Positions 1 to 6,219 of a stretch of 6,219 nt of DNA are shown one piece after another (the first letter of the stretch is position 1; each line of letters starts with the position of its first letter). The notes below the pieces were generated by a model that worked only from the letters and a program-made list of their open reading frames with translations, ran no database searches and had not been told where the DNA came from. Position numbers and translations under genes: made by a program. Source of the stretch: Bryobacterales bacterium (GTDB lineage Bacteria; Acidobacteriota; Terriglobia; Bryobacterales; Bryobacteraceae); NCBI GenBank assembly GCA_003164075.1, contig PLRZ01000647.1:1-6219 (forward strand). Direction: 5' to 3'.

Positions 1-2760
1 GGCAAGTACCTGGTCCGCGTCATCGTCAAGGGCTTTGCCGTCACCGAAAAACAGGACCTCGACATCACCGCGCCGGCGGTCTTCGACGCGCAGTTGACCA
101 TTCAAGCCGAGGCCCAGGTGATGAATGTCGAAGCGGAAGCCAATAAGGTGAACGCCGATCCCGAATCGAACGGCGGCGCGTTGGTCCTCGGCCAGAAAGA
201 GCTGGCCGCCCTCTCGGACGATCCAGACGAGCTGTCGCAACAATTGCAAGCCATGGCTGGACCGGGCGCCGGGCCGTCGGGCGCACAGATCTATATCGAC
301 GGGTTTACCGGCGGCAATCTTCCTTCCAAGTCCTCAATCCGCGAGATCCGCATCAACTCCAATCCCTTTTCGCCCTTATACGACCGTCCGGGCTTCGGCC
401 GCATCGAGATCTTTACCAAGCCGGGCACCGATTCCCTTCACGGACAGGCGTTCGTGCAGTACAACAACGAAGACTTCAATTCACGCAGCCCTTTGCTGCA
501 GCAGTCCACGCGTCCGCCGTACAAGCAGGAGTTCTTCGGCTTGAATGTGACCGGCCCGATCAGGAAAGACAAGGCATCCTTCAGCTTCGATGCCCAGCGC
601 CGCAGCACCACCGAGAACGCCTTCATCTACGCCACGGACCTGACCGGCAACCTCGCCCCGCAAACGGTCAACCAAGCCGTTCTCACTCCCCAGACGTTCA
701 CCTCACTGAGCCCGCGGCTCGACTACGCCCTCAGCACCAACAATACCCTCACGGTGCGCTATCAGAACACGCGTTCCACGTCCGACAACCAAGGCGTGGG
801 CAACTTCAATCTGCCGTCTCTCGGCTACAACTCGACCGGTTCGGAAAACACGATCCAGGCAACCGAGACCGCGATCCTGAACACCCACTTGATCAATGAG
901 ACCCGCTTCCAATTCATGCGCAGCACTTCCGGAATGGCTGGCGGCACTAATGACGTCGATATTTCCGTGCAGGGCGCTTTCACGAGCGGCGGTGCGCAGG
1001 TGGGGAACTCCGGAATGACGACCACCGCCTGGGAGGCGACCAACACCTCGACTCTGAACCACGGCACGCATACCTTCAAATGGGGAGGCCGCGCCCGCGA
1101 CGACGCGGAGTCCAGCACATCGGTGAGCAACTTCTACGGGACCTTTACCTTTACCGGCGGCGATGGCCCACAACTCGACGCCAACAATCAGCCCATCGCG
1201 GGAACATCGATCGAACTCGACGCCCTGGAGGTCTACCGGCGCACGCTGCTGTTTGAGCAAGCCGGGCTCAGCGATGCGCAAATCCGCGCCCTGGGCGGCG
1301 GGGCGTACCAGTTCAGCATCGGAGCCGGCACGCCCACCACTTCCGCCAGCATGTTCGACGTCGGGCTGTTCGTAAACGACGATTGGAGAGCGCGGCCCAA
1401 TCTGACACTGAGCTACGGCGCGCGCTATGAAGCGCAGACCAACATCGGCGACCGTGGCGACATTTCACCGCGCCTGGGAATCGCCTGGGGAATCGACGGC
1501 AAGGGCAGTAAGGCGGCCAAAACCGTGCTGCGGACCGGGGCCGGCGTCTTCTATGACCGCATCTCCCAAGCCACCACCCTGCAGGCGCTCCGCTACAACG
1601 GCATCACCCAGCAGTCGTACGTGATTTTCAACCCCGGGTTTTTCCCCAATGTTCCCACCATCGGCTCGCTTGCCGCCGGCCTGCAGCCGCAACAGTTGCA
1701 GATCCTGGACAGCTCCATCAAGGCGCCGCGAAATTATCAGGCCAATCTGGGCGTCGACCGGCAGATCAATGCCTTTGCCCGCTTGAGCGTGAACTATATC
1801 GCCAGCCGCGGTGTCCACCTGCTGCGCTCGCGCAATATCAACGATCCCGTCGACGGCGTCTATCCCTTCGGCGATTCGCAAATCCGCCTGCTCAATGAGA
1901 CCACCGGCTTCAGCCGCACGAACCAGCTCATGGTGAGCCCCAGCATCAATTACAAGAAGCTCTTTCTGTTCGGCTTTTATTCCCTGTCGTACGGCAAGGA
2001 CGATAACGAGGGCCTGCCCGCCAACCCATACAATCTGCGCGCCGAGTGGGGGCCTTCCAGTTACGCCGATGTGCGCCACCGCTTCGTGATGGGCACCAGT
2101 ATCCCGCTGCCGTTCCAGGTATCCATCAGCCCGTTCATCGTGCTGCAGAGCGGTACACCCTACAACATCACCACGGGATTGGACCCCAACCACGACGGTA
2201 TTTTCACCGCCCGGCCGGAATCGATCGCCGGCGCCACGGCCTCCGGTTGCAGCGGTGCGAACCTGGTTTACACGGCGTCGTTCGGCTGCTTCAACGTGAA
2301 TCCGGCCGCCGGCGCCGCGACCATCGAGCGCAATTACGGCCGCGGACCCGGGAGCGCGACCGTCATGCTTCGTCTTTCCCGCACGTGGGCCTTCGGAGCC
2401 AAACGCGAAGCCGACCCGAACGCCAACGGGGGCCCTCCCGGAGGTCCCGGCGGCGGCGGCCCTCCGGGCGGCGGCGGGGGGGGACGCGGCGGCGGACCCG
2501 GAGGTCCGGGTGGCGGCGGTCCGCCTCCGGGCGGTGGTGCGCCCCCTGGGATGGGCTTCAATAGCGGAAGGCGCTACACTTTGACGTTGGGAGCGAATGC
2601 CATGAATGCGTTGAATCATGCCAACTACGCGCCTCCGAATGGCGACCTCACATCGCCCTTCTTCGGTGTCTCGCAGAGCCTCGGAGGCGGTTTCGGCCCC
2701 ATGGGCGGCGCCAGCACCTACAATCGCAAGATCGATTTTCAGTTACGCTTTGGATTCTAA
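1..2760 (+). CDS. Oar-like TonB-dependent outer-membrane receptor, 5'-partial
   Basis: The reading frame is open from base 1 to the TAA at 2758-2760 (919 residues), so the gene starts outside the window; the TTG at 94 is internal. Residue numbers here count from base 1. Residues 1-45 (GKYLVRVIVKGFAVTEK..., then a beta-rich stretch) look like the end of a carboxypeptidase-regulatory-like domain. The plug follows, with IYIDGF, SIREIRI and GRIEIFTKPGTD at roughly 95-140. The rest is beta-barrel: FVNDDWRARPNLTLSYGARY, VLRTGAGVFYDR, and a final strand ending RKIDFQLRFGF with the C-terminal Phe typical of outer-membrane barrels. Residues 728-733 (DPNHDG) resemble a calcium loop, and Cys750/Cys763 could form a disulfide in a surface loop. 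Family role: TonB-driven uptake or surface binding; the ligand is unknown. The usual length is about 1,000-1,200 residues, so roughly 100-250 are missing. The protein closely resembles Acidobacteriota receptors as I remember them. It probably shares a transcript with the small gene 19 nt downstream. Confidence 0.93.
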   Translation, partial: GKYLVRVIVKGFAVTEKQDLDITAPAVFDAQLTIQAEAQVMNVEAEANKVNADPESNGGALVLGQKELAALSDDPDELSQQLQAMAGPGAGPSGAQIYIDGFTGGNLPSKSSIREIRINSNPFSPLYDRPGFGRIEIFTKPGTDSLHGQAFVQYNNEDFNSRSPLLQQSTRPPYKQEFFGLNVTGPIRKDKASFSFDAQRRSTTENAFIYATDLTGNLAPQTVNQAVLTPQTFTSLSPRLDYALSTNNTLTVRYQNTRSTSDNQGVGNFNLPSLGYNSTGSENTIQATETAILNTHLINETRFQFMRSTSGMAGGTNDVDISVQGAFTSGGAQVGNSGMTTTAWEATNTSTLNHGTHTFKWGGRARDDAESSTSVSNFYGTFTFTGGDGPQLDANNQPIAGTSIELDALEVYRRTLLFEQAGLSDAQIRALGGGAYQFSIGAGTPTTSASMFDVGLFVNDDWRARPNLTLSYGARYEAQTNIGDRGDISPRLGIAWGIDGKGSKAAKTVLRTGAGVFYDRISQATTLQALRYNGITQQSYVIFNPGFFPNVPTIGSLAAGLQPQQLQILDSSIKAPRNYQANLGVDRQINAFARLSVNYIASRGVHLLRSRNINDPVDGVYPFGDSQIRLLNETTGFSRTNQLMVSPSINYKKLFLFGFYSLSYGKDDNEGLPANPYNLRAEWGPSSYADVRHRFVMGTSIPLPFQVSISPFIVLQSGTPYNITTGLDPNHDGIFTARPESIAGATASGCSGANLVYTASFGCFNVNPAAGAATIERNYGRGPGSATVMLRLSRTWAFGAKREADPNANGGPPGGPGGGGPPGGGGGGRGGGPGGPGGGGPPPGGGAPPGMGFNSGRRYTLTLGANAMNALNHANYAPPNGDLTSPFFGVSQSLGGGFGPMGGASTYNRKIDFQLRFGF
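2428..2550 (+). repeat. Gly/Pro low-complexity tract inside the receptor gene
   Basis: These 41 in-frame codons encode 27 Gly, 12 Pro, one Arg and one Ala, built from imperfect GGP/PPG units. The tract lies between the strand ending LRLSRTWAFGAK and the strand beginning GRRYTLTLGANAMNAL, so it should form a long flexible loop or turn of the barrel. It contains a run of eight G at 2476-2483. I recall Gly-rich inserts at the same place in other Acidobacteriota Oar-like receptors, so the position is probably a family trait, while length and composition vary. Confidence 0.9.
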
Positions 2761-2764
2761 GTGG

Positions 2765-2771
2765 GGAGGAG
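2765..2771 (+). promoter_or_regulatory. Shine-Dalgarno site for the small secreted protein
   Basis: GGAGGAG lies 8 nt before the ATG at 2780 and inside the 19-nt gap after the receptor stop. It is close to the ideal anti-SD complement at ideal spacing. It fixes the start at 2780 in place of the in-frame ATG at 2618, which would overlap the receptor and bury the signal peptide. Confidence 0.85.
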
Positions 2772-2779
2772 AACTTACT

Positions 2780-3145
2780 ATGACGCGAAGAGTACTTTGG
2801 TTGGGCATTCTGGCAATGGCCGCCGGTATTCCGGCATTCGCCGCGGATCCCGGTGGCAAGTGGACGGCCACGTTCGATACACCGATGGGCGAGCAGCATT
2901 ATACCTATGATTTCAAAGTGGACGGCGACAAGCTCACTGGCACGGCCAAGTCCGACATGGGCGAGTCGGCCATCCAGGAAGGCAAGTTCAGCGGAGACAC
3001 TGTATCTTTCGTGGAGATTCTGAAGTTCGACGACAATGAAATCCGCATTCAGTATACCGGCAAGATTGCCGGTGACGAGATCAAGTTCACGCGCCAGGTG
3101 GGTGACTTCGGCTCCGAGAACCTGGTCGCCAAACGGGCGAAGTAA
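2780..3145 (+). CDS. small secreted beta-rich protein, function unknown
   Basis: This encodes 121 residues, starting at the ATG with a strong Shine-Dalgarno. Residues 1-21 are a clear Sec signal peptide: Arg3-Arg4, a hydrophobic core LWLGILAMAAGIPAF, and an AFA cleavage site before ADPGG, leaving a mature protein of about 100 residues. The mature part opens with GKWTATF and has three similar blocks: VDGDKLTGT (47-55), GKFSGDTVSF (68-77) and GKIAGDEIKF (94-103). Regularly spaced G-D turns between short strands suggest a small antiparallel beta-barrel, possibly lipocalin-like; that fold is inference. It ends LVAKRAK. There are no cysteines, lipobox or catalytic motif, so it probably acts free in the periplasm or outside the cell. 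I recall similar 'GKW...VDGDKLTGT...GDEIKF' proteins as abundant in Acidobacteriota, usually annotated as hypothetical. The 19-nt gap to the receptor suggests co-transcription and perhaps a shared function. Confidence 0.9.
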   Translation: MTRRVLWLGILAMAAGIPAFAADPGGKWTATFDTPMGEQHYTYDFKVDGDKLTGTAKSDMGESAIQEGKFSGDTVSFVEILKFDDNEIRIQYTGKIAGDEIKFTRQVGDFGSENLVAKRAK

Positions 3146-3273
3146 GTATTGACGCGGTCACTCGTGTATTTGGGATGAGCCGGTGGCCGTTCGGAGTCGC
3201 GTCGCGCCGCTATCGGATGTGGCATACAATCGACCTTGGGAGCGGCATCCCGCCGTTCCCCCACGCGTGAATT
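3146..3273 (+). other. intergenic spacer before the GH3 gene
   Basis: These 128 nt separate the small gene from the GH3 gene. I see no terminator with a T-run after the small gene, so read-through is possible. TACAAT at 3225-3230 is a 5-of-6 match to a -10 box, but has no recognisable -35 about 17 nt upstream; TTGACG at 3149-3154 is a good -35 match but lacks a good -10 partner. A separate promoter for the GH3 gene is possible but unproven. There is no Shine-Dalgarno directly before 3274. Confidence 0.5.
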
Positions 3274-6042
3274 ATGAAGACATTCAGGTCAACATATCGC
3301 ACTAACGGAATTTATTGCCTGGCGTGTGCCGCGGCCTTGCTTTTGGTGGCCGGTATGCTTCTGGCGCAGACGGAGAGTTCGGTTCCCGTCGTGACCGGAG
3401 ACGCCAAGGTTGACAGATTGCTAAACCGGATGACACTGGCCGAGAAGATTTCGATGATCCACGGGGCCATTGAGGATGCCAAAACGGACCAGGGACAGGC
3501 AGGCTACCTGCCCGGAATCCCGCGGCTGGGGATTCCCTCTCTGCGGCTGGCCGACGGCCCCCCGGGAGTCCTCACCCGCATTCCCGCCACCGGCCTGACC
3601 ACCACGCTGGGCCTGGCCGCCACGTTCAGCGTCCAGGACGCCGAACAGAATGGCGTGGCGATCGCCCGGGATGCGCGGTCGTTGGGCATCGACATCGTGC
3701 TCGAACCTTTCATCAATATGTACCGGGTGATGGGAGGCCGCAACGCCAACACCTACGGAGAAGACCCGCTGCTGACGGGCCTCATCGGGGCGGGCCTGAT
3801 CAAGGGCGTTCAGAGCCAGGGCGTCATGGCGCAAGCCAAGCACTTTATCGCCTACGAAGGCGCCAACGACGTAATTGTGGACCCCCAAACCCTGCACGAA
3901 GTGTATCTGGCGCCGTTTTTCGACGCTATCGATGCCGGTGTCTCGTCGGCGATGTGCGCTTACAACAAAGTCAACGGCTCTTACGCGTGCGGAAACGACG
4001 AGACCCAGAATACGTTCTTGCGCGGAGAGACGGGATGGAAGGGATTCATCACCTCGGACTGGGGCGCCACACATGCCACCGATTTCATCAACCGCGGGCT
4101 TGACCTGGAAATGCCCGGCGGGAGCACGGGCGCCATGTCCATGCCGTCCTTCTTCACCCCCGACCCCGCCCAACCAGCGGCCGCACGCGGCGGGGGCACG
4201 GCGGGAGGCTTCTTCATGGGCCGCGGCGGCATTCCCGAGGAGACGCCTCGTGTTGCGAACGCCAGTGCGCCGGGCCGGGGGCGCGGAGGCCCGGGCCGCG
4301 GCCAGGATCCGCCGTCCATCGGGATGCTGAACGCCGTGCAACAAGGCATCGTCAAGGAAGAGGCCATCACCCGCGCGGTGGGCCGCATTCTGTTCCAGAT
4401 GGACAAGTTCGAATTTCTGGATAAGCCCCCCAAGCATGAAGTGACACCGATCCGGACCGAAGCCAACGCGCCCATCGTCCGGAAGACGGCCGAGGACGCC
4501 GCGGTGCTGCTGAAAAACGAGGGCGATGCCCTGCCCCTGACGGCGGCAGACCTGCAATCGGTGGCGCTGATCGGCCCCGGAGCGCGGCAGACCGTGGCCA
4601 TCGGACAATATGGCGAGAGAGCCACCGGAATCCCATCCCGCCAGGTTGGCGCGGCCGAGGCCATCCACAAGACCGCTCCCAATGCCAAGGTGACGCTCGC
4701 CGTGGCCGACGATATGACCGGCGTCCCCGTGCCGGCATCGGCCCTGTCTCACGACGGCCAGCCCGGATTGCTGCGCACCGGCACGGAGGCGAAATCCACC
4801 CACGTAGACCCGGATTTGAATTTCACAACCGCCAACAAGAAGGCGCTGCCGGTTGCCAAATCGTACCACTGGACCGGGTCGCTCACGATTGCAAAGGATG
4901 GCGAGTATATTCTGGCTTTGCAGGTCATGGGGACCGGCGGGACCCTTACCGTGGACGGCAACCAGTTGGCGTCCACCGGCAACCCCATGGGGAATATGCA
5001 CGGCAACACCATTAAAGCGGAGCACGACCTGCTGCCCACCACCGACGGATTGGACAGCCTGCGGCGGCGCGTGGATCTCAAAGCCGGCGTGCACGCAATC
5101 GATATCGAGAGCATGGCGGATACGTCCGGGGCGCCGGTCGAAGTGCGGCTGAACTGGATTACTCCGGAACAGCAGAAGGCGGACTACGATGCCGCTATTG
5201 CCGCCGCCAAACAGGCCCGGAAGGCGGTGGTGTTCGTGTGGGGACGCGGAAGCGGCATGGCCGCCATGATGGGCGGGGACAGCGGCGAGGCCCGCCTGAA
5301 TGCGCTGCCCGGCGACCAGAACAAGCTGATCGACGATGTGCTCGCCGTCAACCCCAACACCATCGTGGTAATGAACGTGGTGGAGCCGACGGACATGCCA
5401 TGGTTCGGAAAGGTGAAGTCGGTTCTGCAAATGTGGTGGACCGGCGATGAAGGCGGATGGGCCGCGGCCAACCTGCTGCTGGGCAAGGTGAGCCCGGCCG
5501 GAAGGCTGCCATACACCTGGCCCAAGACGGCGGACCAGATGCTCAACCACGATCCCGCCCATCCCGAGCGGGCGTCGAATCCCGCGGGGCCGACCACTTA
5601 CTCCGAGGGCGTGAATATCGGCTACCGGTACTTCGACAATGAGAAGAAGGAGCCCTTGTTCCCGTTCGGCTATGGGCTCTCCTACACCAAGTTCGAGTAC
5701 GCGGGGCTCAAGGCCGTGAAGGCGAAGGACGGCGGGCTGGATGTAAGTTTCACCATTCGCAACACGGGGAAAGCGGCCAGCGACGAGGTGCCCCAGGTCT
5801 ATCTCGGGGCGCCGAAGCAGCCGCCGCAGAACGTCCAGTTCGCTCCCAAGACGCTGGCGGCGTTCGAGCGGATTGCGCTGAAGCCCGGCGAGTCGCGGCC
5901 GGTCACCCTTCACGTCGCTCCGCGGCGTTTGCAGTACTGGTCCGTCTCCGCGAATAAGTGGGTGACCGCGACAGGCACCCGGACGGTGCATATCGGAGCC
6001 AGTTCCCGCGATCTCCGGTTGCAGGCGGACGTGAACATTTAA
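3274..6042 (+). CDS. secreted GH3 family beta-glycosidase with PA14 domain
   Basis: This encodes 922 residues. The ATG at 3274 is two codons after an in-frame TGA (3268-3270), so no longer form exists, and it gives a signal peptide (Arg5/Arg9, core ACAAALLLVAGMLL, cleavage likely after LLA at 31). The GH3 (alpha/beta)8 barrel spans about 45-380: RLADGPPGV (91-99), GRNANTYGEDP (155-165), KHF (189-191), MCAYNKVNG (227-235), and TSDWG (260-264), where Asp262 is the expected nucleophile. The alpha/beta sandwich spans about 400-770 (AEDAAVLLKNEGDALPL; GDEGG; PAGRLPYTWP), interrupted at about 495-630 by a PA14-like beta domain (WTGSLTIAKDGEY; LTVDGNQL; LKAGVHAIDIE). A fibronectin-III-like domain ends the protein (PFGYGLSYTKFEY, DEVPQVYL). 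The length fits PA14-containing GH3 enzymes. It should release terminal beta-linked sugars, probably glucose or xylose, in the periplasm or outside the cell; the substrate cannot be read. Odd points are a low-complexity insert at 284-347 and an atypical acid/base loop (DSGEARL, 669-675). Confidence 0.95.
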   Translation: MKTFRSTYRTNGIYCLACAAALLLVAGMLLAQTESSVPVVTGDAKVDRLLNRMTLAEKISMIHGAIEDAKTDQGQAGYLPGIPRLGIPSLRLADGPPGVLTRIPATGLTTTLGLAATFSVQDAEQNGVAIARDARSLGIDIVLEPFINMYRVMGGRNANTYGEDPLLTGLIGAGLIKGVQSQGVMAQAKHFIAYEGANDVIVDPQTLHEVYLAPFFDAIDAGVSSAMCAYNKVNGSYACGNDETQNTFLRGETGWKGFITSDWGATHATDFINRGLDLEMPGGSTGAMSMPSFFTPDPAQPAAARGGGTAGGFFMGRGGIPEETPRVANASAPGRGRGGPGRGQDPPSIGMLNAVQQGIVKEEAITRAVGRILFQMDKFEFLDKPPKHEVTPIRTEANAPIVRKTAEDAAVLLKNEGDALPLTAADLQSVALIGPGARQTVAIGQYGERATGIPSRQVGAAEAIHKTAPNAKVTLAVADDMTGVPVPASALSHDGQPGLLRTGTEAKSTHVDPDLNFTTANKKALPVAKSYHWTGSLTIAKDGEYILALQVMGTGGTLTVDGNQLASTGNPMGNMHGNTIKAEHDLLPTTDGLDSLRRRVDLKAGVHAIDIESMADTSGAPVEVRLNWITPEQQKADYDAAIAAAKQARKAVVFVWGRGSGMAAMMGGDSGEARLNALPGDQNKLIDDVLAVNPNTIVVMNVVEPTDMPWFGKVKSVLQMWWTGDEGGWAAANLLLGKVSPAGRLPYTWPKTADQMLNHDPAHPERASNPAGPTTYSEGVNIGYRYFDNEKKEPLFPFGYGLSYTKFEYAGLKAVKAKDGGLDVSFTIRNTGKAASDEVPQVYLGAPKQPPQNVQFAPKTLAAFERIALKPGESRPVTLHVAPRRLQYWSVSANKWVTATGTRTVHIGASSRDLRLQADVNI
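4123..4314 (+). other. low-complexity Gly/Arg/Ala/Pro insert in the GH3 barrel
   Basis: Residues 284-347 lie between GLDLEMPGG, just after the nucleophile strand, and the helix MLNAVQQGIVKEEAITRAVGRIL. GH3 enzymes usually bridge this gap with far fewer residues. The insert contains PAAARGGGTAGGFF, GRGGIPEETPR and GRGRGGPGRGQDPP and is likely disordered. The frame stays open and the flanking motifs are intact, so it is an in-frame insertion, not damage. Confidence 0.75.
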
Positions 6043-6049
6043 CGTCCCG

Positions 6050-6085
6050 TCCCTCGCCGGCTCGTCACACAGGGCCGGCGAGGGA
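6050..6085 (+). terminator. strong hairpin after the GH3 stop, possible terminator
   Basis: TCCCTCGCCGGC (6050-6061) is perfectly complementary to GCCGGCGAGGGA (6074-6085), a 12-bp GC-rich stem. A U-G and a C-G pair can extend it to 14 bp, leaving an 8-nt loop (6064-6071). It starts 8 nt after the TAA. No T-run follows (TGCGCAGTTCCCC), so it is not a textbook intrinsic terminator; it could end transcription in a U-independent way or protect the 3' end of the mRNA. Confidence 0.6.
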
Positions 6086-6135
6086 TGCGCAGTTCCCCAT
6101 CCGGAGTCGTGGAATCTGCAGTGAGCCCGCAGGTG

Positions 6136-6158
6136 GGGCAGGCGGTGCTCGCCTGCCC
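6136..6158. repeat. palindromic repeat unit 1 (REP-like)
   Basis: GGGCAGGCG (6136-6144) and CGCCTGCCC (6150-6158) form a perfect 9-bp stem with a 5-nt loop. The same arms recur at 6198-6219. Short, GC-rich intergenic palindromes in the same region resemble REP/BIME-type elements; assignment to a named family would need a genome-wide count. Confidence 0.75.
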
Positions 6159-6197
6159 TCGATCCTATTCGAACAGCGGGCCTACGCTAATTCAGCC

Positions 6198-6219
6198 GGG
6201 CAGGCGGCACCGCCTGCCC
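6198..6219. repeat. palindromic repeat unit 2 (REP-like), at window edge
   Basis: GGGCAGGCGG (6198-6207), CA, CCGCCTGCCC (6210-6219): perfect 10-bp arms with a 2-nt centre, or a 9-bp stem with a 4-nt loop, which is sterically easier. The arms match unit 1, 39 nt upstream. The repeat reaches the last base, so a longer element may continue beyond the window. Confidence 0.75.

Noticed and set aside
94..96. TTG at 94 as the start of the receptor gene
   Set aside because: The frame is open to base 1, the upstream residues continue a carboxypeptidase-regulatory-like domain, and a start at 94 would leave an outer-membrane protein without a signal peptide.
1465..2619. A 384-codon open frame on the - strand inside the receptor gene, with a similar one at 703-1281
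   Set aside because: Both are codon-aligned with the receptor frame and explained by the same codon bias; the translations are Arg/Gly/Ala-rich and resemble no known protein.
2618..2779. N-terminal extension of the small secreted protein to the ATG at 2618
   Set aside because: It would overlap the receptor by 143 nt and put 54 residues before a clear signal peptide; the ATG at 2780 has an ideal ribosome site.
3149..3230. A sigma-70 promoter for the GH3 gene built from TTGACG (3149-3154) and TACAAT (3225-3230)
   Set aside because: The two boxes are 70 nt apart and neither has an acceptable partner at 16-18 nt, so no promoter can be claimed.
3172..3251. Short inverted repeats in the spacer (GGGATG 3172-3177 with CATCCC 3246-3251; GCCGCT 3206-3211 with AGCGGC 3241-3246)
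   Set aside because: Six-base arms separated by long loops are expected by chance in GC-rich DNA and do not form a convincing operator or terminator.
3313..3330. Lipoprotein signal in the GH3 leader (Cys15 or Cys18)
   Set aside because: Both cysteines lie at the start of the hydrophobic core and not at its end, and neither is preceded by a proper lipobox; LLA before QTESS fits signal peptidase I better.
3421..5991. An 856-codon open frame on the - strand across nearly the whole GH3 gene
   Set aside because: It is exactly codon-aligned with the sense gene. It exists because the GC-biased sense gene avoids TTA, CTA and TCA codons over this span; the CTA at 3421 closes it. The product has no recognisable domain, whereas the sense frame has a full set of GH3 motifs.

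Overview
The window is a GC-rich stretch with three genes, all on the + strand, and nothing credible on the - strand. It looks like part of an Acidobacteriota chromosome, with Bryobacter/Solibacter-like relatives the best guess. The first gene is an Oar-type TonB-dependent receptor of the kind expanded in that phylum, carrying family phrases such as 'SIREIRINSNPFSPLYDR', 'GFGRIEIFTKPGTD', 'YRRTLLFEQAGLSDAQIRAL' and a Gly/Pro-rich insert just before the last strands. The second is a small secreted protein of a style common in the same genomes. This assignment rests on remembered family patterns, not on a search.

Layout: (1) 1-2760, the receptor, cut by the left edge so that its signal peptide and most of its N-terminal carboxypeptidase-regulatory-like domain are missing. 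(2) A 19-nt gap with a strong Shine-Dalgarno, then 2780-3145, a 121-residue exported beta-rich protein of unknown function, almost certainly in the same transcript as the receptor. (3) A 128-nt spacer without a gene. (4) 3274-6042, a complete 922-residue exported family-3 glycoside hydrolase (GH3) with a PA14 insertion and a C-terminal fibronectin-III-like domain. (5) 6043-6219, non-coding DNA with a 12-14 bp hairpin just after the GH3 stop and two copies of a GGGCAGGCG...CGCCTGCCC palindrome, the second ending at the window edge.

A plausible joint role is breakdown of beta-linked glycans outside the cytoplasm (GH3) with outer-membrane transport or binding (receptor), but no SusD-like protein, transporter or regulator is visible and the substrate cannot be read from the sequence. 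I see no clear undescribed system. The points most worth a second look are low-complexity inserts in both large proteins, a non-canonical acid/base region in the GH3, a G8 run inside the receptor's Gly/Pro tract, and the palindromes at the right end.
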